From: Lachnospiraceae bacterium
GTDB lineage: Bacteria > Bacillota > Clostridia > Lachnospirales > Lachnospiraceae
Assembly (NCBI GenBank): GCA_910575005.1
Contig: CAJTCL010000010.1
Span: 62,001-126,000 of the forward strand
Length of the DNA stretch: 64,000 nucleotides
Direction of reading: 5' to 3'
A program made the position numbers and the translations under genes. This document shows positions 43,234 through 51,834 of this stretch, piece after piece; the stretch's first letter is position 1; each line of letters opens with the position of its first letter. Below the pieces are notes generated by a model, which was not told where the DNA came from, made no database searches, and was given only the letters and a program-made list of their open reading frames with translations.

Positions 43234-43640
43234 ATGATTAAATTTTTTAACAAATATTTATGAATTTATTTCGAGCTCCCTATATGATTCCAAGAATGAG
43301 ATATTAGGCCAACCATCCAGAGAAATATTCCGAAAAGAAACGCTATGGGCTTGTTTGTCATGCTATTAAATTGATGAAATGGACAGGCCATATCGTTACT
43401 AAAGTATGTGGAGAAGAAAATCTTCCCTCAGAAGGTGGATTATGTATCCTAATTATCAAGGAAATTTGATTCCTACAAAGTGTTTAATAGCTTTACATTA
43501 GGTAAAGTAACAACACAGGTACATTACTTAAAACCCCTTGCTGTACGAAGAGTATAAGAATTTAAAAACCATTGATATTGCTAAAATTGTTCAGGAAAGA
43601 ATACGAAAAGAGATTCAGAGCTATAATTGTTCTGTAAAAA
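43234..43640 (+). pseudogene. Decayed 1-acyl-glycerol-3-phosphate acyltransferase (plsC-like)
   Basis: A start with a good binding site (TAGGAGAA, ATG 43234) is followed by broken frames that together read like a Lachnospiraceae PlsC-type protein. NLFRAPYMIPRMRY (from 43263) meets a TAG, then reading resumes: NHPEKYSEKKRYGLVCHAIK and TGHIVTKVCGEENLPSEGG. Another frame holds MYPNYQGN. A large internal part, including the H-x4-D acyltransferase core, is deleted. The end returns as FNSFTLGKVTTQVHYLKPL, then EEYKNLKTIDIAKIVQERIR in a third frame to ~43640. At least two frameshifts, a nonsense codon and a deletion are present. Confidence 0.75.
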
Positions 43641-43793
43641 AATTAAAATATTTGAGGAAAAGTAATAACCAACCAGCACATTGGGAATGTGAAATAATTT
43701 TTACATTCATATATGTTGTGAATTGGAGATGATTTTTACATTAGTATATTAGAGTCAATAGTAATAATTATTTATGTGAGAGGAACGAATATT

Positions 43794-44240
43794 ATGAAGT
43801 TTGTAATTCAGCGTGTAAGCCATGCAAGTGTAGAAGTTGAACAACAGATTATTGGAAAGATTCAGAAAGGTTTTCTGGTTTTTATCGGTGTCAGTCAGGA
43901 TGACACCAAAGAAACAGCAGATAAAATGATTCGTAAGCTAATAGGAATGCGGATCTTTGAAGATCAAAATGGCAAAACTAATTTGTCTCTGGAAGATGTC
44001 TGCGGTGAATTGTTGTTGATTTCACAATTTACATTGTATGCAGATTGTAAAAAGGGAAATCGTCCTTCCTTTATTAAGGCTGGGAAACCTGATTTGGCAA
44101 AGGATTTATATGAATACATTATCTCAGAATGTCAAAAACAAGTATCTGTCGTTCAATCAGGTTCTTTTGGAGCTGATATGAAAATTTCCCTTTTAAACGA
44201 TGGACCATTTACCATAATTTTGGATTCAGCCGAGATTTAG
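43794..44240 (+). CDS. dtd: D-aminoacyl-tRNA deacylase
   Basis: 148-residue enzyme that removes D-amino acids (and glycine from tRNA-Ala) to protect translation. The catalytic motifs are the SQFTLYAD segment near 75 and the Gly-Pro motif in NDGPFTII near 133. [16 protein letters not shown] is a standard N-terminus. ATG 43794 follows AGAGGA; the GTG at 43776 is unlikely. Confidence 0.95.
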   Translation: MKFVIQRVSHASVEVEQQIIGKIQKGFLVFIGVSQDDTKETADKMIRKLIGMRIFEDQNGKTNLSLEDVCGELLLISQFTLYADCKKGNRPSFIKAGKPDLAKDLYEYIISECQKQVSVVQSGSFGADMKISLLNDGPFTIILDSAEI

Positions 44241-44485
44241 AGAATTAATAAAAATGAACATTTTATTTTGTATCATAAAAATTTGATAAGTAAAGTTTTT
44301 ATGGCATAGATTTGTTTCACATAACTAGTGGCTTATATTTCTAATATGGATAAATCAGTTGGATTTTAGAAGTATTTAAAATAATCATTTCTGTAAAATA
44401 ATCATATCCGCAAAGTGATTCATTGGTTTTTGGAATAAATTTTTTATAATAGATAGTCACACATAATAAATCTTATCATTTCATA

Positions 44486-44974
44486 GTTAGGATTTACTAC
44501 TTGAATGTTGATAAAATCATAAGACTGAAATCTACTCAATATTTGAATCACTTTACAGATATGATTTATAAATGCATGAAAGAATGTTTTTGATATATAG
44601 ATAATAGTTTTCAAAATAAAATCCATTGTAGGCACAGATGATTTGATTGGATAATAAAAACAACGCATTTATTTTAAAGATTTCATTGTTTTTTACATAA
44701 TATTTATGGAATAGCAGTGATAAAAATGCGATCTAGGAGTTCGTGAAATGTAGATTTCACGAACTGGAGTGAAATAAAATGTTTTTAAGAGATTTTATTC
44801 CCTTCTGAATTTATATTTGATTATTTTTTGATTAGAATATTTATTGATCTTCTAATAATCTTCTCATGCACTATAATATATAACCAAGGTTTTCTGAATA
44901 ATTTTTTTATAGATAACCATACTTGGATTTGCTGCTCAAATCTTGATAAAATCATAAGATTTAAATTTATCAAT
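44486..44974. repeat. Imperfect direct repeat, two ~50-base copies
   Basis: Copy 1 is at 44486-44540 and copy 2 at 44921-44974. They agree at 38 of the first 50 aligned bases and share a perfect 17-base run TTGATAAAATCATAAGA. The likeness extends weakly upstream of both (ATAGATA words near 44450 and 44910). The span between them is not repeated. Confidence 0.6.
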
Positions 44975-45037
44975 TTTTGTTGTATATATGATATATTGTA
45001 ATTTATTATATATACAAATTAAGGAAACAATTATTAC

Positions 45038-45196
45038 TATATTATTATAGAAATTTAAAGGAATTTCTAATTTTTAAACTTTTCCCATATATTAATAAGG
45101 AAAAGTTTTCGCTATATTATTATAGAAATTTTTATTCTATGACTCATTTTATATCATATGACAAAATTATTATAAAAATTTAAAGGAGTTTCTGAT
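45038..45196 (+). repeat. Three related ~30-base repeats with palindromic cores upstream of the Xer gene
   Basis: CTATATTATTATAGAAATTT occurs at 45038-45057 and exactly again at 45112-45131. A third, diverged copy (AATTATTATAAAAATTTAAAGG) starts at 45166 and ends in the recombinase's own binding site. Copy 1 contains TAGAAATT-TAAAGG-AATTTCTA (45048-45069), perfect 8-bp arms around a 6-base spacer. The CTATA..TATAG core is itself palindromic. Confidence 0.6.
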
Positions 45197-46267
45197 ATGG
45201 ATTATGTTGAACAAATTAATATAGAAAACCAACGCAAATTACAACTTTTATTACAACAACTTCCTAAATTTTGCAGTTATTTTTTTCGTTACCTGGAAAC
45301 TCGCAATACTTCTTCCAGAACTAGATTGTCTTATGGATATGATATTCGACTTTTTTTTGAATTTATTCAGTCAAGTAACCCCATTTACCAAAAGATACCC
45401 ATGCATGAGTTGCCAATAAAGGTATTAGATGAGATGAATCCAATAGACATTGAGGAATACCTCTCTTATCTTTCCTACTATGAGAAAAAAGATGGACAAG
45501 CTGTTACCAATGGAGAAAAAGGCAAATCAAGAAAACTTTCTGCAATCCGTACAATGTATAACTACTATTTTAAGAAAGAATTTATCAAGACAAATGCCCC
45601 TTCTATGATCGAGACACCTAAGAAACACAAAGAAAATATTATTCGATTGGATAAAGATGAAGTTGCAGAATTAATTTTAGCTGTTGAAACAGGCAATTCT
45701 CTGTCAGCCAGACAGCTTTCAGCGCATAAAAAAACAAAATATCGGGATATTGCGATTTTAACACTATTGTTGGGAACTGGGATTCGAGTATCGGAATGTG
45801 TGGGATTGGATATTTCAGATATCAATTTTAAACATTATGGAATGCGTGTTGTTCGAAAAGGCGGCAATGAGTCTATGGTTTATTTTGGAGAGGAAGTTGC
45901 TGAGGCGTTACTTGACTATATGGAATTGGAACGTCCATTAATGCAGGAAAAAGCGCTTCCTGAACAGGAAAACGCTCTCTTTCTCTCTCTTAAAAATAGC
46001 CGGCTCACCACCCGTGCAGTAGAAAAACTCGTGAAAAAGTATACTGGTGCTGCAAATATTACTAAGAGAATTACGCCCCATAAGCTGCGCAGCACCTATG
46101 GAACCAATCTCTATCAGGAAACTGGCGATATCTATCTGGTAGCAGATGCATTGGGGCATAAAAGTGTAGAAACAACTCGCCGGCATTATGCGGCTATTGA
46201 TGACGAACGCCGAAAATTGGCAGGTAAGTTTTCAGGAAGTATCTTTCGTGATGGCGGGAATGATTAA
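45197..46267 (+). CDS. Tyrosine site-specific recombinase (XerS-like)
   Basis: 356-residue integrase-family recombinase, the length of streptococcal XerS and longer than XerC/D. The N-terminal SAM-like DNA-binding half contains RTRLSYGYDIRLFFEFI. The catalytic residues are all present: Arg in LLGTGIRVSECVGL, Lys in VVRKGGNE, HxxR in TPHKLRSTYGT, His in LGHKSVETT and the nucleophilic Tyr in RRHYAAID. No mobile-element genes are nearby, so a chromosome dimer resolution role is plausible, though unproven. RBS AAAGGAG precedes ATG 45197. Confidence 0.85.
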   Translation: MDYVEQINIENQRKLQLLLQQLPKFCSYFFRYLETRNTSSRTRLSYGYDIRLFFEFIQSSNPIYQKIPMHELPIKVLDEMNPIDIEEYLSYLSYYEKKDGQAVTNGEKGKSRKLSAIRTMYNYYFKKEFIKTNAPSMIETPKKHKENIIRLDKDEVAELILAVETGNSLSARQLSAHKKTKYRDIAILTLLLGTGIRVSECVGLDISDINFKHYGMRVVRKGGNESMVYFGEEVAEALLDYMELERPLMQEKALPEQENALFLSLKNSRLTTRAVEKLVKKYTGAANITKRITPHKLRSTYGTNLYQETGDIYLVADALGHKSVETTRRHYAAIDDERRKLAGKFSGSIFRDGGND

Positions 46268-46374
46268 GGAAGATAAACAGAAAATATTTTATTATTTTGC
46301 AGCCTGCTTTTCTTTTTATATACCTCAACAGAAGATACATTTTAAGTATATTGATGATACTGATTATCGCAAAA

Positions 46375-46405
46375 CAGACGCTTTGTAGAAACTACAAAGC
46401 GTCTG
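46375..46405. terminator. Bidirectional terminator between convergent genes
   Basis: Perfect 14-bp stem CAGACGCTTTGTAG/CTACAAAGCGTCTG with a 3-nt loop. The minus-strand side is followed by TTTT; the plus side by CCTCTC. It lies between the Xer gene and the minus-strand HAD gene. Confidence 0.7.
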
Positions 46406-46433
46406 CCTCTCATCATTAAGCAGCTTTTGGCAT

Positions 46434-47237
46434 TTATATGTACTTTTCCAGCACTGCCGCTACCCCATCTTCATTGTTTGTCAAGGTGATTTCATCGGCA
46501 ACTTCCTTAAGTTCTTCACAGGCATTGCCCATAGCTACACCAAGCCCAGCAAATTTTACAGTGGATATATCGTTTTGGGCATCTCCAAATGCAATTACTT
46601 CCTCTGGCTTGATTTGCATCTGATCACAGAGTCTTGCAAGGGAGCTTCCTTTGCTGATTCCTTTCATATTACATTCCAGAAAAAACGATTCGGACATAGT
46701 AAAGGAATATTGTTCCTCAAAAGGCCTCCTAATCTCATCCATAATAGACATTAAAATATCATTTGGTGCAGAAAGCAATACTTTCACCGGTGAAAAGTCT
46801 AGTGCTTCTGATAAACGGCCGACTTCTTTTACAGGCAGACCATTGATACTTTTTTCATAATCAACTTTATAACCATTGATGTCTGGCACATAGAGATAAG
46901 AATCATCTGTGACCATAGGATTCACAGGAAATTTTTCAAAATGTTTTAATAATGTAATTGCCTGATCTACAGGAATCAATTTCTCATAGAGAAGCTGGTC
47001 TGTCTGTGCATCCATCACTCTTCCGCCGTTGTAGGCTATCAGCAGTCCATGATGAGAATCTAATTCCAGTTCATGGCTAAATTTTCTAAGTCCAACAATG
47101 GGACGTCCAGAAGCAAGTGCTAATATAATTCCCTGTTCCTGTGCTTTCTGTAAGACTACTTTAGTTCGTGATGAAATTTCTTTTTCATTATTTGTAAGTG
47201 TTCCATCAATATCAAGAACAATCATTTTATATGACAT
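46434..47237 (-). CDS. Cof-type HAD-IIB family phosphatase
   Basis: 267-residue hydrolase of the Cof subfamily. The nucleophile motif VLDIDGTLTNNEKEIS, motif II LASGRP, the lysine in MKGISKGSSLARL and the metal motif FGDAQNDISTV are intact, with a cap domain between. These enzymes dephosphorylate sugar phosphates or cofactors such as flavin or PLP; the substrate is unknown. ATG 47237 is preferred over TTG 47246 because AGAGGA lies 8 bases upstream. Confidence 0.88.
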   Translation of the reverse strand: MSYKMIVLDIDGTLTNNEKEISSRTKVVLQKAQEQGIILALASGRPIVGLRKFSHELELDSHHGLLIAYNGGRVMDAQTDQLLYEKLIPVDQAITLLKHFEKFPVNPMVTDDSYLYVPDINGYKVDYEKSINGLPVKEVGRLSEALDFSPVKVLLSAPNDILMSIMDEIRRPFEEQYSFTMSESFFLECNMKGISKGSSLARLCDQMQIKPEEVIAFGDAQNDISTVKFAGLGVAMGNACEELKEVADEITLTNNEDGVAAVLEKYI

Positions 47238-47267
47238 ATATAACAATCCTCTGTATCATTTATTTTC

Positions 47268-47903
47268 TTATTGCTTGCGATTCTTTTTTCGGACATCCAT
47301 ATAGTTTAGAATCATCTCACAGCATCCTTCTAAACCAAGATGACTGCTATCCAATGTCAAATGATAACTTCTGGAATCACCCCATTTTTTACTGGAATAA
47401 TAATTATAATAACTAGCACGTTTTTTGTCCGTTTTGTGAATCATATCAGACGCTTTATCATGGGACAGATTGAATGTTTTCATGATATGATCAATACGGA
47501 ATTCCTTATCTGCATGGATAAAAACATTCAGACAATGTGGATGATCTGACAATGCATAATCTGCACATCTTCCCACAATAATGCAAGATTCTTTATCTGC
47601 CAAATTTTTAATCGTCTCAAATTGTGCCAGAAACACTTTATGGTTTAGAGGCATATCCAAAAAAGGTGCAGATGTGTAGCCACTGACGGAATAGGTGTCC
47701 ATAACCAGGGAATAGAGAAAACTATTGGTAGGTTTTTCATCATGATTTTCAAATATCTCCCGACAAAGCCCACTTTCCGATGCTGCCATAGCCAATAATT
47801 CCTTATCATAACATTTTACATTTAAATTCTCTGAAAGCATCCTCCCGATATCTAAACCGCCACTTCCAAATTCCCTACCGATTGTAATTACAAATTTTTG
47901 CAT
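47268..47903 (-). CDS. Cytidylate kinase-like family protein
   Basis: 211-residue P-loop kinase-like protein. ITIGREFGSGGLDIGRML forms the phosphate-binding loop of the Cytidylate_kin2 family, with CYDKELLAMAA and CIIVGRCADYAL following. The loop lacks the usual G-K-S/T, which is normal in this family. The substrate is unknown. AAAGGTGG lies before ATG 47903. It is followed by the HAD gene on the same strand. Confidence 0.85.
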   Translation of the reverse strand: MQKFVITIGREFGSGGLDIGRMLSENLNVKCYDKELLAMAASESGLCREIFENHDEKPTNSFLYSLVMDTYSVSGYTSAPFLDMPLNHKVFLAQFETIKNLADKESCIIVGRCADYALSDHPHCLNVFIHADKEFRIDHIMKTFNLSHDKASDMIHKTDKKRASYYNYYSSKKWGDSRSYHLTLDSSHLGLEGCCEMILNYMDVRKKNRKQ

Positions 47904-48217
47904 AAGAATACCACCTTTCTGTCAATAAATACAATGCAAATGTTTTAAATTTCAAGCCACAATTAAAGCGCTAATGGCATTTTAATTGTGACGCACATGC
48001 TGATTTTGCAATAATTACAAAGTCAAATGTCTGAAACACTAACTCTCTATTAATTATAATACTTTTTTCTGAAAAAGTATACCTTAATATAGGCTGAATG
48101 GCCATAATGGGGTGCCTTGGGTATACCTTAATATAGGCCGAATGGCCATAATGGGGTGCCTTGGGTATACCTTAATATAGGCCGAATGGCCATAATGGGG
48201 TGCTTTTTTGCTATAAC
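47904..48217. other. Intergenic region with a palindrome and a tandem repeat
   Basis: This 314-base gap between rluD and the kinase-like gene has a perfect 10-bp inverted repeat, CACAATTAAA (47958-47967) with TTTAATTGTG (47981-47990), ~65 bases upstream of the kinase-like start. The 44-bp tandem repeats occupy 48077-48206. No gene is present. Confidence 0.5.
48077..48206. repeat. 44-bp tandem repeat, three copies
   Basis: Unit GTATACCTTAATATAGGC .. GAATGGCCATAATGGGGTGC, then CTTGG, at 48077-48120, 48121-48164 and 48165-48206. Copies differ at one base (T or C) and the last lacks the final CTTGG. Each unit holds ATGGCCAT and a GTATAC palindrome. It lies just after rluD on its transcript. Confidence 0.9.
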
Positions 48218-49147
48218 CTAAAGTGGTTTTCTCAGTAAATCTTCAAAATATTTTGGCAAAGGCGCCTCTAGTTCCAGATACTGATTAGTGACAGGATGGA
48301 TAAATCCAATCACTGCCGCATGTAAAGTCTGTCCCTGCAAATTCCAGGAATTTTTTCCATTGCCATATATCATATCACCAAGCAGTGGATGACCTATACT
48401 TGCCATATGAACCCTAATTTGATGTGTTCTGCCTGTCTCCAGCTCAAACTCCATAAAAGTATGACTGCAAAATCGCTGCACTACTCGATAATGAGTAATT
48501 GCTATTTTCCCATTCGTCACATTGACAGCCATTTTTTTACGATCAACTGGATGTCTGCCGATCGTTCCCTCAATTGTCCCAGTATCTTGTTTTACAACTC
48601 CCTTTACTATGCCAAGATAACGTCTAGTGACAGAATGTACTTTGATCTGTTCTGCAATTTTTATATGAGCATTGTCATTTTTACAGACAATCAATGCCCC
48701 TGTGGTGTCCATGTCAATTCGATGGACGATCCCAGGGCGTATCACACCATTGATTCCAGAGAGGCTGTCTTTACAGTGATACATGACTGCATTTACTAAT
48801 GTACCTGAATAATGTCCAACTGCCGGATGCACTACCATTCCTTTAGGCTTATTTACTACTAATATATCACCATCTTCATATAAAATGTCCAATGGAATAG
48901 GTTCTGGCAAAATCTCAATTTCCTCCGCTTTTGGCACACTGACAGAGATAATATCTTTTACTTCTACACGATAATTGGATTTTCTAGGAACGTTATTGAC
49001 TAATATCTGTTGATTTTTTATCAATTTTTGAAAAAAAGACCGCGACATATCTTGATAGATCAGAGATAAAATCTTGTCTAGCCGCTCTCCTGCTTGGTCT
49101 GACGAGACTTCAAATTCCTGTGTCTGTACTTCTGGGAAAGTTTGCAT
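48218..49147 (-). CDS. rluD: RluA family pseudouridine synthase (RluD-like)
   Basis: 309 residues. An N-terminal S4 domain (ERLDKILSLIYQDMSRSFFQ, then LIKNQQILVNN) precedes the catalytic domain with the aspartate in GIVHRIDMDTTGALIV. The usual HRLDKDTSG has a Met at the Lys position here. HQIRVHMASIGHPLLGD follows near 263. It probably modifies 23S rRNA. ATG 49147 is the likely start, since GGAGG lies before it inside the end of lspA. The lspA-rluD pairing is standard in Firmicutes. Confidence 0.9.
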   Translation of the reverse strand: MQTFPEVQTQEFEVSSDQAGERLDKILSLIYQDMSRSFFQKLIKNQQILVNNVPRKSNYRVEVKDIISVSVPKAEEIEILPEPIPLDILYEDGDILVVNKPKGMVVHPAVGHYSGTLVNAVMYHCKDSLSGINGVIRPGIVHRIDMDTTGALIVCKNDNAHIKIAEQIKVHSVTRRYLGIVKGVVKQDTGTIEGTIGRHPVDRKKMAVNVTNGKIAITHYRVVQRFCSHTFMEFELETGRTHQIRVHMASIGHPLLGDMIYGNGKNSWNLQGQTLHAAVIGFIHPVTNQYLELEAPLPKYFEDLLRKPL

Positions 49148-49148
49148 C

Positions 49149-49679
49149 TCAACCTCCATGATCTTGCCGTTTCTTTTTACCAAACGAAATTAAGGCCTCC
49201 AAGTCATCTTCTTTATAATAGAAGAAAAACAATAAAATTAACAAAGCTGTACCACATGTAACATAGATGTCTGCCACATTAAAAATCGGAAAATGAATCA
49301 GCTCAAAATAGAAAAAATCGACCACATATCCCTGATATAACCGATCAATCAAATTGCCCATTGCGCCTGCAGCTAAAAGAATTAACACAAGACGCGCCCA
49401 ACGATACCTTTGTTCCATTGGTGATTTCCAGTAAACAGCCACGAGAAGTACCAGCATTAGAAAGGTTCCTGCCACAAATAAGTATCTCATTCCCTGCATC
49501 ATTCCAAAAGCTGCGCCACGGTTTTCCAAGTAGTGAAGCTGAAATACATTTTGTATTAAGATAATGGAGTGTCCATCTTTTAAATAAGCAGATGCCAGAT
49601 ATTTCGTAAACTGATCTAATAAGAGCAGAAGAATAACACCAAAAATTCCCAGCATACAGCTCCTTTTTTTTAAATTCAT
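49149..49679 (-). CDS. lspA: Lipoprotein signal peptidase (prolipoprotein signal peptidase II)
   Basis: 176-residue membrane aspartyl protease with four helices. The two catalytic aspartates are in GNLIDRLYQGYVVDFFYF and FNVADIYVTCG; LENRGAAFGMMQG is also a family motif. It processes lipoproteins such as the DUF3048 and DD-carboxypeptidase proteins in this window. It ends one base before the rluD start. Confidence 0.95.
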   Translation of the reverse strand: MNLKKRSCMLGIFGVILLLLLDQFTKYLASAYLKDGHSIILIQNVFQLHYLENRGAAFGMMQGMRYLFVAGTFLMLVLLVAVYWKSPMEQRYRWARLVLILLAAGAMGNLIDRLYQGYVVDFFYFELIHFPIFNVADIYVTCGTALLILLFFFYYKEDDLEALISFGKKKRQDHGG

Positions 49680-49844
49680 AAATAACCTTCTTTCATTTAA
49701 TTATATCAAATAGCTACTCCCTTATAAAATGGTGAGTAACGGCCAAGGCTGATTAATGTAAGCGGCCTCACTTCGTTCTATATCAGGATAAAATGTCAAA
49801 AGAGCTATTTCTATTACTCGTGCAAAAATTTCTCTTGTTATTAT

Positions 49845-49939
49845 GTAACTATTCGCAACTCTATGAAAATGGAGAGTTTCTTTTGAGGTGTGTGACTGCT
49901 CAACTGGTATTTCTATGGCATAAGGTTCTCAATAGTTAT
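49845..49939. repeat. Intergenic repeat element B
   Basis: Left end GTAACTATTCGCAACT (49845-49860) and right end GGTTCTCAATAGTTAT (49924-49939) are inverted copies of each other at 11 of 16 bases. The last 55 bases (49885-49939) match 54704-54758 at 42 of 55 positions without gaps. It ends just beyond the aroB stop codon. The stretch 49680-49844 has no gene; it may hold the lspA promoter. Confidence 0.7.
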
Positions 49940-49944
49940 GTTTT

Positions 49945-51039
49945 TTAGCAGAGTATAGATCTAATTCCAGTCAAAATTTCTTCATCTGATAATTGTTTTG
50001 TAATATAGGATTCTCCAAGGGATTTCAGCAAAATAAACTTTATTTTTCCAGATTCCATTTTTTTATCCAATTTGGTGGCTGCCAAAATTTCTTCCGCTGT
50101 GTAGGAAAAATCAGTCACAGTAATCGGAAGTTCATAGCTTTTTAGAATAGCCTTTAATTTTTCTAGTTCTTTTTTGGAAAGGCTTCCAAATTGATAAGAA
50201 ATATATGCAGCACCTGCCATCCCCAATGCCACACATTCCCCATGAAACAGTGTAAAATTAGACAATTTTTCAACAGCATGTCCAATCGTATGGCCAAAGT
50301 TTAATAGCGCACGTTCTCCCTGCTCTTTGGGATCACGTTCTACAACATCACGTTTGATTTGACAGCTTAAATAAATCATTTCCTCCATAGTTTCGGGATC
50401 CTGTGCCATAATTTTATCGCTGTTTTCAAGAATATATTGTGTATAGGAAGGATCTTTGATAAAACCATGTTTGATCAATTCGGCTGTACCAGCAGAAAAT
50501 TGTCTCTGGGGAAGTGTATTTAGTACAGAAATATTCATATATACCAACTTTGGCATATAAAATGCACCCACCATATTTTTATATTGTTGAAAATCTACAC
50601 CTGTCTTACCGCCAATACTACTGTCAGTCTGTGCCAACAATGAGGTGGGAACCTGGATAAAATCAATCCCTCGCAGGTAAGTTGCTGCCGCAAATCCTGT
50701 GAGATCACCGACAACACCACCACCCAAAGCCACAAGAAGGTCTTTGCGATCAAATTGATTTTCAATTAAATGCTTGTATAGCAATCCCACAGTGTCTGTA
50801 TTTTTGCTGTTCTCTCCCGCTTCAAAGACAAAAGTAGAAGTAAACGAAAAGATTGGTGTCAGCAGCGTTTTAATCTGTTCCAAATATAGAGCAGCAACAT
50901 TAGAATCTGAAATGATACATACTTTGTTTGCTCCATAGCCCAATTCTTGCAATTTTTCTGGAAATAAATGAAAATCTTGTTGTATTTCTATCTGATAATG
51001 CGGTTTTCCCTGATAAGATACTGTGATTGTTTTTCCCAT
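49945..51039 (-). CDS. aroB: 3-dehydroquinate synthase
   Basis: Second enzyme of the shikimate pathway; converts DAHP to dehydroquinate using NAD and zinc. 364 residues. The NAD-binding GGGVVGDLTGFAAATYLRG, QVPTSLLAQTDSSIGGKTGV, and the zinc residues in AELIKHGFI, NFGHTIGHAVE and FHGECVALGM are all present. The gene lies between lspA and ylmH, an unusual site since divIVA and ylmG are normally here. RBS GAAAGGAAAG is before ATG 51039. Confidence 0.95.
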   Translation of the reverse strand: MGKTITVSYQGKPHYQIEIQQDFHLFPEKLQELGYGANKVCIISDSNVAALYLEQIKTLLTPIFSFTSTFVFEAGENSKNTDTVGLLYKHLIENQFDRKDLLVALGGGVVGDLTGFAAATYLRGIDFIQVPTSLLAQTDSSIGGKTGVDFQQYKNMVGAFYMPKLVYMNISVLNTLPQRQFSAGTAELIKHGFIKDPSYTQYILENSDKIMAQDPETMEEMIYLSCQIKRDVVERDPKEQGERALLNFGHTIGHAVEKLSNFTLFHGECVALGMAGAAYISYQFGSLSKKELEKLKAILKSYELPITVTDFSYTAEEILAATKLDKKMESGKIKFILLKSLGESYITKQLSDEEILTGIRSILC

Positions 51040-51063
51040 CTGTCTTTCCTTTCAAATTAATAG

Positions 51064-51816
51064 TTATATATACCTTTCATATCGTATTTTTAATCTGCCT
51101 TTTCGCGTCTCTCCCGAACATTCCAAAAAACGGAATCTTCCCACAGAACGCACAGAAATTAATTCTCCTGGCTTACATTCTATGGTAGATTGAAGTGTTT
51201 CTCGATTGTCGAGAAACACTTTTCCGCCTTTAATCCATTGACTTGCCTGAGAACGGGAAATTTTGCATATACATGCAATCACGCTATCCAGACGATTGGA
51301 GGCAATAATACCATCTAATGTCTCCTTTTTAGGTTCAATATGTAATTCCTGTGGTTCAACGGATTCTATTTTTACCGTAGTATGACGAATGCGTGTCAGC
51401 TCTTCAGATAGATAAGCGGCAACTTTTTCCTGACAGAATAAATAGATAGCCTCTTCATCCAATAGAATATCTCCTAGTCTGGAACGTTCTATACCAAGGT
51501 TCATTAAACTTCCCAACACGTCCCTATGTGTCAGTGTTTCTGCAAATTTTTTGTTGACTGGTGTAATCTTAAGACAGGCAATCGGATAATTCCAACCATA
51601 ACAAAGAGCATCAGGTATAAATGCTATCATCTGACGCTCACTTAACTCATATCCTCCAGAGGTTTCATAAGCAGAATATAATTCAGCTATCCCCTGTTTA
51701 AATATATTTAATTCGTTTATATTTAGAAATTCACTGAATACGACAATATTTTTCCGTTGTGCCTGTCGGGATAAATCAATAAATCGCTTTGCTAATAATG
51801 TCTCGTCTTTTGTCAT
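51064..51816 (-). CDS. ylmH: S4-domain RNA-binding protein YlmH
   Basis: 250 residues. The N-terminal part (ARKNIVVFSEFL-like, here AQRKNIVVFSEFLNINE) and the C-terminal S4 domain (~175-235, RLDSVIACICKISRSQASQW .. KPGELISVRSVGRF) fit the YlmH family. In Bacillus YlmH helps rescue stalled ribosome peptidyl-tRNA; it is always near sepF. The start is ATG 51816 rather than 51825, because AAGGA sits 9 bases upstream of it and touches the other. Confidence 0.9.
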   Translation of the reverse strand: MTKDETLLAKRFIDLSRQAQRKNIVVFSEFLNINELNIFKQGIAELYSAYETSGGYELSERQMIAFIPDALCYGWNYPIACLKITPVNKKFAETLTHRDVLGSLMNLGIERSRLGDILLDEEAIYLFCQEKVAAYLSEELTRIRHTTVKIESVEPQELHIEPKKETLDGIIASNRLDSVIACICKISRSQASQWIKGGKVFLDNRETLQSTIECKPGELISVRSVGRFRFLECSGETRKGRLKIRYERYI

Positions 51817-51834
51817 GCCATTCATTCCTTAAAA

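Larger units (their letters stand above)
44241..45196. other. Long AT-rich non-coding region with internal repeats
   Basis: No supported gene in ~950 bases. A minus-strand frame at 44444-44668 has no binding site and an unlikely composition, so it is left out. Present are an imperfect direct repeat (44486 and 44921), a perfect hairpin GTTCGTGAAAT/ATTTCACGAAC at 44739-44764, an inverted repeat AAACTTTTCC/GGAAAAGTTT at 45076-45108, and three related copies before the recombinase gene (listed separately). Confidence 0.5.

Noticed and set aside
43538-43732. Independent 64-residue gene
   Set aside because: It is the C-terminal fragment of the plsC-like pseudogene followed by run-on sequence.
44444-44668. 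74-codon minus-strand frame in the AT-rich region before the Xer gene
   Set aside because: No binding site, no recognisable domain, biased composition from AT-rich DNA, and it overlaps a non-coding direct repeat.
45197-46267. Integrase of a prophage or integrative element
   Set aside because: No other phage or conjugation genes and no tRNA attachment site were seen; length and context fit a XerS-type housekeeping recombinase better.
48077-48206. Tandem repeats as a CRISPR array
   Set aside because: The units are contiguous without unique spacers and no cas genes are present.
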